From Zelopaecilomyces penicillatus (taxonomy: Eukaryota; Ascomycota; Sordariomycetes; Hypocreales; Pseudodiploosporaceae), in assembly GCA_005765155.1 (NCBI GenBank), contig VCCP01000005.1:2976001-3040000 (forward strand): DNA of 64,000 nucleotides, written 5' to 3'. Position numbers and translations under genes: made by a program. Below are positions 40,028 through 52,860 of the stretch, piece by piece; the first letter of the stretch is position 1, and every line of letters starts with the position of its first letter. The notes under the pieces were generated by a model. That model had not been told where the DNA came from. It worked only from the letters and a program-made list of their open reading frames with translations, and did no database searches.

Positions 40028-43000
40028 ATATCAGATCAGGACTTTTTAATAGAAGAGAATTCATTAGAATTACAGGCTCTTCGATCTTAGATACAGGAGC
40101 TTATACAGCAATTATAACAGCTACAGGGCCAATTTACAGTGGCTATAGCTACTAAGACTGCTAAAGAACCTCCATAACCTTAACTTCAGCTATCTTAGTC
40201 ACTGCTATAGCCTATACAGTCTGCTAACCTACTAGGTAACCTAGCTCTAAAGGAGCTATCCAAGAAAATACAGGCCTTTCCAGAAGCTTTTAGGCTAAAT
40301 AGCCCTGATAATTACGATTAATAGCTTCAGGCCCTATCTATCTAGCTATGAGCACTAGGATTACCTAATTTTCTATCGGAACCCACTATAAGCAGTCAAC
40401 TTAGTGACCATCATCAGGCTATTTTGCTTCTGTTACTTCATGACAGCTGCTTATAATACCTATAAGCCTCTATAAGTTGGGCTATAATACCTCTAGAAGC
40501 TTATTAAATACTAAACAAGCAATACTGCTGTAGTGCTACCCTGCAGTATGGAACCCTCTATAGCGCCTTTTATAAGCTTAGTTTTAGCAGCTATAAAGGC
40601 TCTATAAAGGCATTTAACAGCGAATTCAATACCTAACTCACTAGGCTATAGTTAGCTTCAATTACTATACAGCCCATAGATCAGATAAATCAGTATCTAA
40701 AGGCTATAAAAGAAGCTTTTCTATAGTGGGCTGAATGCTAAAGGAATAATATTAGGATTTATATAGCGCTTAGCATCTCTTTTAATACCCTGAATTTACA
40801 GTTCCTTATAGCAGACTTACTAGAAGAGCTATAGGATAAAAGCTCTTTAGTTATAAAAGCTAGCTCCTATAGAGCTAGAGAAGCTAAGGAACCTTCTAAA
40901 AAAACCTATAAGGACTTTAAGAAGAAGGAAAAACCGTCTAAATCCATTGAAAAACAGCCTTATAAGCCTTTTTAGAAGGATAAAAAGATAAAGAAGCCTA
41001 CTACTAGTAGTAAGGAACTTAATAAAGCTTCCTTTATAATAGGCATTTATAACCTATCTATAGGTGACTGGAATATTATAGCTAGTACCTAGAGCTCTGA
41101 TTCTGAATCTAATATAGAAGATTCAAAAGCTATAAAGCCTAAAGAAATAGCCTATAGCATCCATTATAATACTAACCTAAAGAATGCCCTGCTATATAAT
41201 ACTAGCTTAATATACCATATCATTAATAATAGAACCCTCTTTACTAGTTATAGCACCTATAATAAGAAACCAAGGCCTATAGCAACTAATGGCGGTCCAA
41301 TCTATCCAAAAGGATCTGGAATAGCTGTATTTATAGTGCTTATAGGGCTTGAACCCAGGACTTATAGCACTCTAGAGCTGAAAAATATATTATATATCTC
41401 TAATATAAATATAAATATAGTAAATAGGGTAAAGCATTATACTTCTAGCGGTATACTTCTGCGAGAGAAGCTATTTATAATGGATCAAACCTACTATAGA
41501 TTGCTAAACTTTACTAAATATAGCTTCTTCCTTCAGTAAAAAGGGAAGCCTATACCTGAATTTATAGGGCCTTCTAACCACTATTATAGCTATCTAATAA
41601 TGGTTGAAATCACCTTCAAACCCCCCCCTGGTATATACAAGGACCTCACTAAGCCCTCTAAACCAGCTAAACAGCTACTAGAACCAACAAAAAGCCCTGA
41701 AATTTCAGGCCTATATATACCAGAAAGCCCTGATCCAGACTCAGACCTACCATAAGACCCACTAGAAGATACTATATCCCTTCTAGAACCCTCTAAAAAC
41801 ACTATTACAGAGGGAGATACAGGTCTTTCAGCTAAAACTAGCTACTAAAAGCTACTACAGCTAGCAGAGATTTAGCATATCCATCTCGGCCATATTGGCC
41901 TATAGCTGCTAAAAAAGACCGCTAAAATTTCAGTGGGCTTACCTGATTTTACTATTGTGAAAGAAGCAGATTTCTTCTATTTAGCTTGTATACAGGCTAA
42001 ATCAGTACACAGACCCTCAAAAAACCCAATTCCAGACCCACTGAAAGTATTAGAGGTTATAGAGAGAGATACCTTTCAGATAAAACTGACCCCCTATAAT
42101 AAGCTTTTTATAGGGCTTATTCTAATAGAAAGTATTGCAATTTGCAGTATAAAGTTATAACTAAAGCTAGTAGCGATAGCAGTGGAAGAAAGGCAACGAA
42201 TAGTTATCCAGAGTAAAGTCTGTAGAAAAGAAGAAAGAAGTGATTGAATTGCCGATAGAGAAAGAAAGCAGGATTCAGCTAGGAATCCAGCTATCTTATA
42301 TATCTAAATAATACTAGGATTATTTGGAATTATTTAAGAATTCCAAATAATATTTCTTTAGATTTCTAAGCATTCCAAATAATAAGAAAGGGAGGGGTAT
42401 AAGGGATAAGCCCTTATTTTACTAGTCTAGCCTAATATAGCAGGTCAGGCTGCACGGGCTTTTTAGGTCTTATAGCAGGTCAGGCTGCTATCTTATAGCA
42501 GGTCTGGCTGCTAGGGCTATAGCAGGTTTAGCTGCTAAGCTATAGTAGGTCTAGCTACTAATCTTATAATAGGTCAGGCTGTTATATAAAACCCGCCTAT
42601 TTTAATAGAAAGAAAATCCTATTATTAAAAGGTTCTCTTATTATCTAATAAGGAAGGTTATACTATCTTCTCTGCTATAAAGGGGTTATTTAGAGGGCTA
42701 AAAGCTTACTATAAAAAATACCCTTTATAGCTGTATTTCGATAGTAGAAAAGAGGTCTCAGCACTATTAAAAGACTGGCTAGCAGGTAAAGGTATTGGTT
42801 TTAGTATATCTAGCCCTTATATTTATAAGCAAAATGGCCTGCCAGAACGCTCTATAAGGGTTATTCTAGATCGACTACAAGCCACTATGATCTGGGCCCA
42901 ACTACCACTTTTTCTTTGGACCGCTATTTTACCTGCTATAGTTAACCTTATCAACTGTACAGCGGTTATAAACAGGGACCTCAGCCTACTATAGCTCTTC

Positions 43001-45214
43001 TTATAAGAGCTAAAATCAGCTCTAGCAGCTAATAAGCCAAATCTGGCAGCCTATAGAGCTATTAGAGCCTACTATGAGGTTGTTATCCCTGCTGAGAAGC
43101 GCCAATAAGGTGCTAAACTAAGCCCTAGAACAGAGCCAGCTAGGCTGCTGGCCACACTAGGCAAAAACATCTATTCGGTCTATATACCTTCTCGCTGGCA
43201 GATAACTAAGACCTCTTTTCTTTGTATTATAGAAGGAATAGGCCCTATAAGTCAGGGCCTTAAGGGCAATTTTCATAGTCTTCAGAGCTCTTCTAGCTTA
43301 GAGGGAGAATTAGAAGAGCTTTACACCCCGCCAAAATCAACAGATCAACCTACCCTAAAGGATCTGACCGATTTACAAGCCCTTAATCAAGCCAGAAGAC
43401 CTATCCAGCTGCTAGAGCCTGTACTACAGACGCCACAACAGCTGCCACAACCACTACAACAGCTGCCACAGCCTACTGAACAGCCTGAACAGCTGTCAGA
43501 AGACTCTGAACCTATACAGCTAGATCTTGCCTACCCTATAGATATCTGCTATAAGCTAAAGGCAAAATTCACTGCTAAGGCTTCTTTAGAACCTGCTGGC
43601 TGGAAACAAGCCCTAGAAGACCCTGCTAAAAACCAATGGATTAGTGTTATTTATAGCGAATTCCATCAGATTTTACAAGCTAAAGTCATGTATTTTATCC
43701 CTTTTTCAGAGGTTCCAAAAGACTGAAAAATCCTGAAAAATAGGCTTGTTCTTAAGCTTAAAAAGGATTCACAAACTCAGCCCTTAAAATATAAGGCTAG
43801 GCTTGTTATAAAGGGTTTTATGCAAATTGAAGGAAAAGACTACTTTGAAACATTTGCAGCTATTAGTATTCCCCCTACTTGGCGGATTTTACTAGCTTTA
43901 GCAGCCTCTTATAACTGGGAAATTGAACAAATCGATTTTATAGGGGCTTTTTTAAACAGCCAGTTATCTGAGGATATTTTTATGGAATTTCCAGAAGGTC
44001 TCTCTTCTTTTATAGAGACCCAGACCCCTGGAAACCAGCCTTTAACAGCCTTATTAGCTAAGCTAGGCTATAACCCTGCTATAAAACAGGTTATCCTGCT
44101 AAAAAAGGCCCTATACGGGTTAAAGCAAGGCCCCCGTGAATGGCAACAGCAGCTAATTAAGCTGCTAGCTACCCTAGGGTTCCAACCCTTAATCTCTGAC
44201 CCAGCTGTCTTTATCAATGCCCAGACTAATACCTTTATTATCACCTATATTGATGACTGCCTTATTATAGGACCCGACCTACCCTATATTAACAGGCTAA
44301 AACGCCTATTAAATAAGGTTTTTGCTATAGAAGATAGAGGCTCTATAGCCTTTTTCTTAGGGGTCCAAATCAGCCATAACCGGGCTAAAAAGGAGCTATA
44401 GTTATATTAGTCTTAGTATATTGATGAGGCTCTTTAGCGCTTTCAGCTATAAGATGCAACCCCTACGGTTATCCCCTTACAGCCCAGAGCACTAAAAGAA
44501 CCCCTAAAAAGGGGTCTTACCCCTGCTGAACAACAGACCTATCAGCAGATTATAGGGACTTTAATATATCTTATGCTGCTTTCCAGGCCTGATATAGCCT
44601 TTCCAATACAGTGGCTTTCTCGATATATGCAACAGGGCTATATCAACCACTATAACGCAGCTAGGAACCTTCTAAAGTACCTAAAAGGCTCTAAAGAACT
44701 AGCTATCTTATATAAGGCCTCAGGCCTTATACAGGCTAGACAGCCAGCTCTTCAGCTGCTAGGCTATTCAGACAGTGATTTTGCAGGCTGTAAAACCACT
44801 AGCAAATCCACCTATGGGTACCTCTTTAAGCTAGCTAGCGGGCCTATCTGCTGGAAGGCTAAAAGACAGACCACTATAGCCCTCTCAACTACAGAAGCTG
44901 AATCAGATGCTTTAGTAGAGGCTATAAAAGAGCTAAAATGGCTCTCTGGGCTCTTTACAGAGCTAAAAATCCCCCTTCAGCGGCCTATAGACCTATATTG
45001 TGATAATACAGCCTCTATAAGCAATGCTAAGAACCCTGATCAGCACGCCCGAACTAAGCATACCCTGCTAAAATTCCACTATATTAGGCAGGAAGCAGCT
45101 AGCAAGCTATTTAAGATAAATTATCTTACAACTAAGGCTATGCCTGCTGATGGGCTAACTAAGGCTTTAACAGGCCTTATTTTTCAAGGCTTTTTAAGCC
45201 TTTTAAACCTGTAA
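40028..45214 (+). pseudogene. copia Gag-Pol polyprotein, one frame, RIP-inactivated
   Basis: One frame runs from a presumed start at 40028, now ATA instead of ATG, to TAA at 45212. Gag covers about 40028-41000. Protease and the pre-integrase domain lie near 41190-41540 (HIINNRTLFTSY...LKNILYISNINI); the catalytic Asp of the protease appears as Asn. Integrase runs about 41880-43050, with YFDSRKEV and KQNGLPERS. RT covers about 43600-44400, with QIDFIGAFLN and YIDD at 44246-44257. RNase H covers about 44740-45200, with SDSDFAG, TEAESDAL and CDNTAS. RT and RNase H keep their catalytic acidic residues. Nearly all stops are TAG/TAA where Gln or Trp is expected. The nested LTR plus its duplication adds 480 bp, a multiple of three, so the downstream frame is unchanged. 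Confidence 0.88.
42133..42607 (-). mobile_element. solo copia-type LTR, 475 bp, nested in copia integrase
   Basis: Reverse-oriented, from TATTGCAATTTGCAG to CCTATTTTAATA, with a clear target duplication GAAAG at 42128-42132 and 42608-42612. Same length as the solo LTR at 5244-5718. It shares only its ends and the last ~130 bp with the 421-bp LTR of its host, so it belongs to a sister subfamily. It contains the hairpin-unit array at about 42437-42590. Confidence 0.93.
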
Positions 45215-45264
45215 AAACCCCTTATAAAGAGCTAGCTATATACTATATAGCTTGCTAGAGAGAG

Positions 45265-45685
45265 TGTTAAAATAAAATGGGTTTTTTCTATATATAACAG
45301 CCTAACCTGCAATAATCTAGCAGCTTAACCTGCTATAGCCTAGCAGCTAGACCTGCACAGCTCAGTAAGCTAAGCTTATAAAGCCCTTATAGCTTAACCT
45401 ATAAAGGGATAGACTAGTGCTTACTTTCTGTTTTAGTATTTGGAATATCTAATAATTCCAAATAGTTATTTGGAATATCTTAAAATAATTCTAAATTATC
45501 TTAGAATTAGATAGATATAAAAGATAGAAGGATTCCTAGTTATATCCTTCTTCTTTTCTATATCGGCAATTTAATCACTTCTTTCTTCTTTTCTATAGAC
45601 TTCACTCTGGATAACTATTCGCTGCCTTTCTTTCACTGCTATCGCTACTAGCTTTAGTTATAACTTTATACTGCAAATTGCAATA
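45265..45685 (+). repeat. copia 3' LTR, 421 bp
   Basis: Starts TGTTAAAATA and ends TTGCAATA; preceded by the purine-rich GCTAGAGAGAG, the likely polypurine tract. Less mutated than the 5' LTR. Confidence 0.9.
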
Positions 45686-48600
45686 ATATATATACTTTAT
45701 TTCTTTTATTTTATTTATCCTTAATTAAGTATTCTTTTAATATTTAATCCCTTTAACTCCCTTAATATCCTTAAAGTATTTAACTCTATTATTTAATCTA
45801 TAGATAGAGATATTATTAATTATATTTATATAATATAGTATTTAAATCTATTAGATTAAATAGCTTAAATTATTAACCTATTAAAGAAAGCTTTTATTAT
45901 CTCCTTAATATATTATTAGATCCCTTTTATAATTATTCTATTAAAATAAAGACTAATATAACTATTAGAGTATTTAATATATAATATAAGCCTTTTAATA
46001 AGGAATATATTATTTATCTTTTTAATAAATTTAATAGTTATAGTATATTCTATTACTCTTAAATATTATAAAGATAGATTAATATTTATTTAAATAATAA
46101 TCTCTTTTTTATATCTTATAGATTAAATTAATAGTATATAATATAGAGAGGGCTAAGGATTTAATTTCTTTTATTAGCTTCTCTACTTTTTTTCTAGATT
46201 TCTCTTTTCTTTATTAAAAGGATTAATCTACTTATAAGAAAGATATCTATTATTTAATTAAGATATTCTATCTAGATTCCTATTAATAAATTGTTTTAGG
46301 GTTATAATAATATCCCTAAAAGTATTAATATCCTTATCTAAGTTAGCTATAAAGATACTTAAAGAAATTAATTTAATTATCTATTTCTTAAAGATAATCT
46401 ATTTCTAAGGATTTAAATATAATATAAGCTATATTAATATTAACTCTAATTCCTTACTTAATAAATCTTAATCAAATAATCCTTAAGTATCTTTAATACT
46501 ATTATATATAAATAAACTAAGCCTAAATAAAAGCCTAGAAACTAAATAAATAATAAATAACCTATTTCTATTAGCTTTTAAAGAATATTATTAAAATACT
46601 ATTATTTAATTATTATTAGGTTAAGTTATAATCAATTTAGCTTTTTTAATAATAATTATATTAATAATCTTAATTATTTTAAGCTTAATTATCTTATTAT
46701 ACTTAAACTTATTATTTAATTATTAATTAATAATAGCTTTAAAGAGTATAGATTTCTATATTCTAATAAGATAAATAGATAGTATTATAATAATCCATAT
46801 AAATAATATAAGTAAGCTATCTCCTATAGATATATAAAAGACTCTAAAGTTATTATATAATATAAGTAAGATATATCTATTAATTAAGAATAATATAATA
46901 TCTCTTAGATAAATAAAATAAAGCACTTTATCTATATCTTAATTATAAACTATTTAATTATTAAGATCTTATAGAATAGTATAATAAAAGCTTTATAGGT
47001 ATTTAATTATACCTAACTTATTAATAATAAGATATAGTATAGTATTCCTTACATTAAATATATAGCTAGATATAGGCTGATTTAAACTATTAAATAGGTA
47101 TTAATCTCTTAATAATAAATAAAAGGGATTATTAAAGAGTAGATAAAATATATTATTATAAGACTATTTAATCTTATTTAAATCTTCCTTAATCTAATTA
47201 AGATAAAAGCAAAATCTAATTAATCCTTTAATAATAATATAAACCTAAAAGAAAGATAAATAATTATATTCTTAATCTTATACTTGCTTTATATATAGAA
47301 TAATAATAAATATAAAGTTATAAAAGAGATTAAGCTTATAAAGTATTTATCTTTATAAATATATAAACTCTTTAATATAATATATTTATTTATCTATTTA
47401 TAAGTTAAAGATATAAAGCTAGCCTTTAAATTAATCTTAAATAAAGAAATACTAATATATATTCTTATAATTAATAAACTTAATAAAGAATCACTTATTA
47501 AATATATTCTTATAAAAGATAGCTAATCTATTAAGATAATTATAAGTATTAAGTACTAAATAATTATAGAATCTAAACTTATATAAAATATTAAAGAGAT
47601 CTATATATATATAAAAGCATTCCTTTAATTTAAAAATATATATCACTCTAGGGATTATAAATATATTATTAAAGATATTATAAAGTATAATTTAAAATAA
47701 AAAGTATAATATAAAATTAATAGCTTAATCTTTATTCTTTAGTATATATAATAGTTAATAGAGCTTGATTAAATAATCGCTCTAGTTCTATCCTTATAGA
47801 CCTTAAGGAAATAACTATATAATAGAAATAAGGCTATATATCATTAAATCTAGGGTATCTATATTAAAATTCTAAGGGAGGATTAGCAATAGATTAAGCC
47901 AGTCTTATTAAGGGACTATAAAATAGAATTACTTAAAAAACCCTAGATTTATTATAAATATAATATATTTATTAATATATTTATAAAATAAACCTATATC
48001 TCCTTTAAGCTATACTACTTCTATAATAATAATAAGGCTTATATTTTTAATACTTATCTAAAGAAAAAGTATAAATAATCTAGAAATTCTTTATTATTTT
48101 AATATTATATATTAATAAGGAATTAGATAAAGATATAATTAAATAATAATAGAGATTAAAGGAATAAAATAAGATAATATAAGTATTAGAGAAGATAATA
48201 AAGATAAAAGAGAGTAATATATATAAGATATCTTTTTATAAGAGAGAGCTTTATAAATATATAAGGGTTTAAATTAATAATCCTTTATAATTATATATAA
48301 TTATTTAATTAAAGATATCTTTTATCATAAATAGCTCTTCCTTTAAAGTATAGCTTTTTATTATACTTAATAATAATTTATAATTAATAAATAATATATA
48401 TTTTTATTTATATACTTTTTAAAGAGACTGCCTTCTAGCTTTTATAACTTTTCCTTCTTTATCTTATAACTCAGCTCTCTTAACTTTAGGATTATTAATC
48501 TATCTCTTATTCTCTTTAGGTTTTTAATATAGATATTATTTAATTATAGAAACTAATTAAGGTAATATTTATTCTTAGCTCCTTAATATTAGTTCTATTA

Positions 48601-50300
48601 TAAATATAATTATTTTATATAGTATAATTATTTATAAAATTATCTTATTATAGAATAATTATATTAAATTCTTTAATAATATTAAATTATCTTTTATAAT
48701 AAAAGTAATAGTAAGTTATAAGGCTTTCTTAATTTAATATTATTTAATCTTTATAAATTAATATTAATTCTCTTTTTTATTTTTAGATTTAAATAATATT
48801 TAAAGTATAGATTCTAAAGAAGGTAAATATAAGCTAGATAAATTGCCCTCTCTATTATAAGATATCCTTTATTATTAAATTTATAAAAGATATATCTAAT
48901 ACTCTTATATAGCTAGCTAAGAGCTAAAGTCTTAAATAATACTTCTTAGAAGGCAATCTCTATAATACTTAAAAATATTCTATATTAAAGTTTATTATAA
49001 AAACCTAAGTATCTTATTCTATATTTATACTAGCTAAAATAAGATATATTTATAGATATTTCTTTAATACTTTAATAAAATAGAAAAAGAGAATCTACTT
49101 TTTATTTATTAATTATTATAGGGTTATTAATCTAATCCTATATTCTTATTATATATAATCCTTCTTAATTATTATTATAGCTATTAAAAAATATATTATA
49201 TAACTATATTATCTATATATTTTAATCCTAAATAAGTATAATAGGTATTATTTAAATTATAAATAGGATAGATATATAGATTATAGATAGAGAGGACTTT
49301 ATAGCTATTAATCTAAGCTAGAGAATAAGAGAAAGCAAATAACTTTCTTAGAGAAAGATTAAATTAAAGAATTAAAAAGATTAATTATTTTAGATTTCTT
49401 AAATATATCTACTATTCCTTATTTATAGAAATATTAGCTATTAACTTTAAAGATTAAGTATATAATAAAATAAAATATAGATAAGATAATAAAGAAAAAC
49501 TTTAATAGGATTTAATAAATATAAATAGGATTAAATAATTCCTTAATTACTAGAATATAAATTTGATTTAAAAGGGATAAAATAAATTAATTTTAGGATA
49601 ATAGTATTAATTATATAATCTAGATAATTTAATATTAATAAATAAATTAACTTTTAAAAATATTAATTAATCTTTATAAAATAAAGTAAATTAATAAAAA
49701 AGTATAATTAATTTAATATAGTATTATAAAATATATATATAATAAAATAAAAAAAGGATTTATATAAATAAAAAAGTTAAAGAAAGATAATATTATAATA
49801 CTAAAATAATTTATAAAAACTCTTATTTTTAATAGGAATTAAATAGGTTTTTTAGAATAAAAGAAAAGGTTTTAGATATATAAATATAAGCTTTATTTGA
49901 TTTTAGTTAGTATAGGTATAAGATAAATCTAAGAGTAAGCTTATACTTAAGGGTATAATAAAATCAAATCAATATAGATCAAGGAAAGATTATAAAAAAA
50001 CAAGATTAATAAAAACCATTTAATTATTAATATAGAAATAGTTTAGTTATTATAATTAAGATTTAAAAGTATTAATTATTTATTATAATTGATTTAATAT
50101 AATTAATTTATATATTAATAGTAAAATATTATATATAAAGAATGAAATTTATTATATCTTTTAAAAAATATTATTAAGATCCTTTCTATTAAGGATTTTT
50201 AAATAGAATTTAAGCTAGGAAATCCTTAATTTAAGTATATAAGAAGTTATATATATATTTAAAGTAAGTATAATTAATATATACTCTTCTAGTATTAAAT
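45686..50300 (-). mobile_element. Gy-C copy 2, 3' region between pol and LTR
   Basis: About 4.6 kb that does not look like pol. The first ~1.1 kb (45690-46750) aligns, inverted, with 27400-28440. No domain was recognised. On the plus strand some stretches (about 46740-47200 and 47880-48330) read as protein-like if TAA/TAG are taken as former Gln, but this is weak in such AT-rich sequence. Confidence 0.45.
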
Positions 50301-51822
50301 TAGATTAGGGATTATAACTTTAAACTAGGGTTTAATAGCTAATAGTAAATCTAGGAAATCTTCTTTAAGATTAATATTAAAATCAGAGTCTTAGGGTATT
50401 ATTTAATTAATAGATAAGTTAAAGTATATAAAGGGATCTAATAATCCTAGCCCTCTCTTTTCCTTATATAGTTCTTATTTATCTTTAGGTCTAAAGAGCT
50501 ATATATTAATATTAGATATCTATTAGTTATACTTATCTTTAATAAACTTCTTTAGATAATTTCTAGAATAGATCTTATCTAAAAGAATTCTATTTATTAT
50601 ATAAAGTATATATACTTTAATAATATCTATTTATAAAGTAATCTAATATAAGCTATATTAATATATTATTATCTTTATTATATAGGATTTATTCTGCTTT
50701 TTAGGTATATTATATATAAATATCAGGTTATTTAATATTAATTAATTATATTCTGATTAAAGTATATATTTATTAATAGTATCTATTCTTACTATTAGCT
50801 TTTTCCTAAAGTTAATTATCTTTTCTTTAGCTTTTATTATATTTTTTAATCTTTTTTCTAGTATTTAAATATAAGACTTAAATAAATCCTTAATATTAAT
50901 AATAATATCTTAATTAATAAGCCTTTATATTAGAAATTCAACTTTAAGAAATAAGATAAGATTATATCTATATATAAGATAAAAGATAGAGAAGCTATAG
51001 AATAATTTAATTATAGTTCTATCTATAAGAATAGCTATTTTAAGGTATCTTATCTATTTAAAGTCCCTTTCTAATATCTTTACTATTATAAATATAAGGC
51101 TTTAATAATTAACTTTAACTATAGAATTAACTATAGGATTATACCTAAATATTTAAATATATTTTATACCTTAATTAAATAATATCTAAAGGAAAAGCCC
51201 TTTTATTTTAGGTTTATTATTAATAACTATATAAAGTATAAGTCTATATTATTATATTAAGATTATAATAAATCTAGTTATAGCCCTTAAATTAACCTAT
51301 TATATTAATTAAACTTCTACCTATCTAGTTAAGTTATAATAAGCTTCTATAAGGAAGTTTATACTATAATTAGATAATATATATTATAAATCAAAGTATA
51401 CTTTTAATATTAGTTATCTAGATAATATTAGAATTATTAATTCTCTATCTTATTATAATATAAACTTTTAATACTTAGGATAGTAGGCTATAGCTAAGAA
51501 AATATTATTCTATATCTTTCCTTAATAATATCTATTAAAAAGAGTTTTAAAGATAATCGCTTTATCTTTATACCTTTAGGCTATATAGTAGCTTACTATT
51601 AATTTCTTATAGATAGGCAAATTATTAATAATTAATATAGGATAGTTTCTTTTATAAATTAGCCTTAGCTAAAGTTTCCTATCCTTAATAAAGAATCTCT
51701 AAGCTTTCTAATATAATATCTTAAATTATACTTTATTAAGATTAAATAATCTCTTTAATAAATATAAGAATCTAATAATCTACTAGGACTCTATAGAATA
51801 TCCAGATTCTAGTATATCTAAT
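50300..51822 (-). pseudogene. Gy-C copy 2 integrase remnant
   Basis: About 51240-51822 is the reverse complement of about 37935-38500 in copy 1. Beyond it, the minus strand continues through YNPIVNSIVKVNYQ (the GG/N-P-xx-NG helix region of gypsy-type integrases) to a C-terminal part near 50300. Full of TAA/TAG stops. Separated from its RT by the insertions at 51823-60308. Confidence 0.6.
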
Positions 51823-52320
51823 TATTATAATTTGCAGTATAAAGTTATAATTAAAGCTAGTAGTATTAGCAGTGGAAGAAAGGCAGCGAATAGTTATTTA
51901 AAGTAAAGTCTATAGAAAAGAAGAAAGAAGTAATTAAATTACTAATAGAGAAAGAAAGCAGGATTTAATTAGGAATCTAGCTATCTTATATATTTAAATA
52001 ATACTAGGATTATTTGAAATTATTTAAGAATTCCAAATAATATTTCTTTAGATTTCTAAGTATTCCAAATAATAAGAAAGAGAGAGGTATAAGGGATAAG
52101 CCCTTATTTTACTAGTCTAGCCTGATATAGCAGGTCAGGCTGCACAGGCTTTTTAGGTCTTATAGCAGGTTAGGCTGCTACCTTATAGCAGGTCAGGCTG
52201 CTATCTTATAGCAGGTCTGGCTGCTAGGGCTATAGCAGGTTTAGCTGTTAAGCTATAATAGGTCTAGTTACTAGTCTTATAACAGGTCAGGCTGTTATAT
52301 AAAACCTATTTATTTTAATA
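51823..52320 (-). mobile_element. solo copia-type LTR, 498 bp
   Basis: Reverse-oriented LTR with target duplication CTAAT at 51818-51822 and 52321-52325. It is 23 bp longer than the 475-bp copies because the hairpin array has one extra unit. Inserted in Gy-C copy 2, only four bases from the Gy-D insertion. Confidence 0.92.
52125..52296 (-). repeat. hairpin-unit array, seven units
   Basis: Units such as AGCAGgtcaggCTGCT, AGCAGgtctggCTGCT and the terminal AACAGgtcaggCTGTT. The terminal unit carries AACAG/CTGTT in every copy where it is preserved, a paired change relative to AGCAG/CTGCT. Confidence 0.75.
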
Positions 52321-52329
52321 CTAATTATA

Positions 52330-52542
52330 TATCAAGGACCGAGATCGGGAGGTTGTGAAGAGAGTGAAGAAGGTTAGGAATAATATCAATTTTGCTATAT
52401 ATAGCAGGTAGATAGCAGATAACTAGAAGCTTGATCTCTAGCCCTCTTCCTTTTCTTAAAGAAGAAGGCCCTCTCTATAAATATATACATTCCTAGCCCA
52501 TATAATATGGGTTCTCTACAGGGCCCCTTTGGGGTCCTAACA
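52330..52542 (-). repeat. Gy-D 3' LTR, 213 bp
   Basis: On the plus strand runs from TATCAAGGACC to GGTCCTAACA; in element orientation TGTTAGGACC...GTCCTTGATA. Near-identical to 60096-60308. Confidence 0.92.
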
Positions 52543-52561
52543 GTATGCCCCCCTTCCTTTA
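52543..52561 (-). promoter_or_regulatory. Gy-D polypurine tract
   Basis: On the minus strand AAAGGAAGGGGGGCATAC sits directly before the TG of the 3' LTR, the position and composition expected for the plus-strand primer of reverse transcription. Confidence 0.75.
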
Positions 52562-52860
52562 GGGCCGCCCTCAGCCCTAATAACTGATAGCAGCTTCATT
52601 ACCGCAATCATATAACTATAAACAGCTAACCAGCCCAGCTATCAATAAAGAAACCATAGTCAATTAAAAGTGAAACTTCCAATAGATTCTATTTCTTCCC
52701 TATAAATCTCTATATATAGGCTCTTTATGCTTTATAAGAAGTCTCCTACCTTATAACTCCCCTAAAGAAGCCTTATCACTAACTGATTTCTTCATATAAT
52801 ATTATCTCTTTAAGGCTAAGGATTTAAATAATATATCAGACTCACGGAAGCATCAGAAAC

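Larger units (their letters stand above)
39009..45685 (+). mobile_element. Ty1/copia retrotransposon, complete with two 421-bp LTRs
   Basis: LTRs at 39009-39429 and 45265-45685, both 421 bp, flanked by ATATA (39004-39008 and 45686-45690). Internal order is gag, protease, integrase, RT, RNase H, which defines copia. The reading frame stays the same throughout (frame of 40028) and is broken only by point stops and one nested solo LTR at 42133-42607. Its G+C is clearly higher than that of the host Gy-C, so it is one of the youngest insertions. The pre-insertion sequence is preserved at 28418-28440 in another Gy-C copy. Confidence 0.9.

Noticed and set aside
41590..41802. 70-codon minus-strand frame inside the copia element
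   Set aside because: Antisense shadow of the Pro/Ser-rich linker before integrase in the sense frame.
52125..52296. CRISPR-like array
   Set aside because: Units are short imperfect dyads without unique spacers, lie inside LTRs of a eukaryotic retrotransposon, and recur in every LTR copy.
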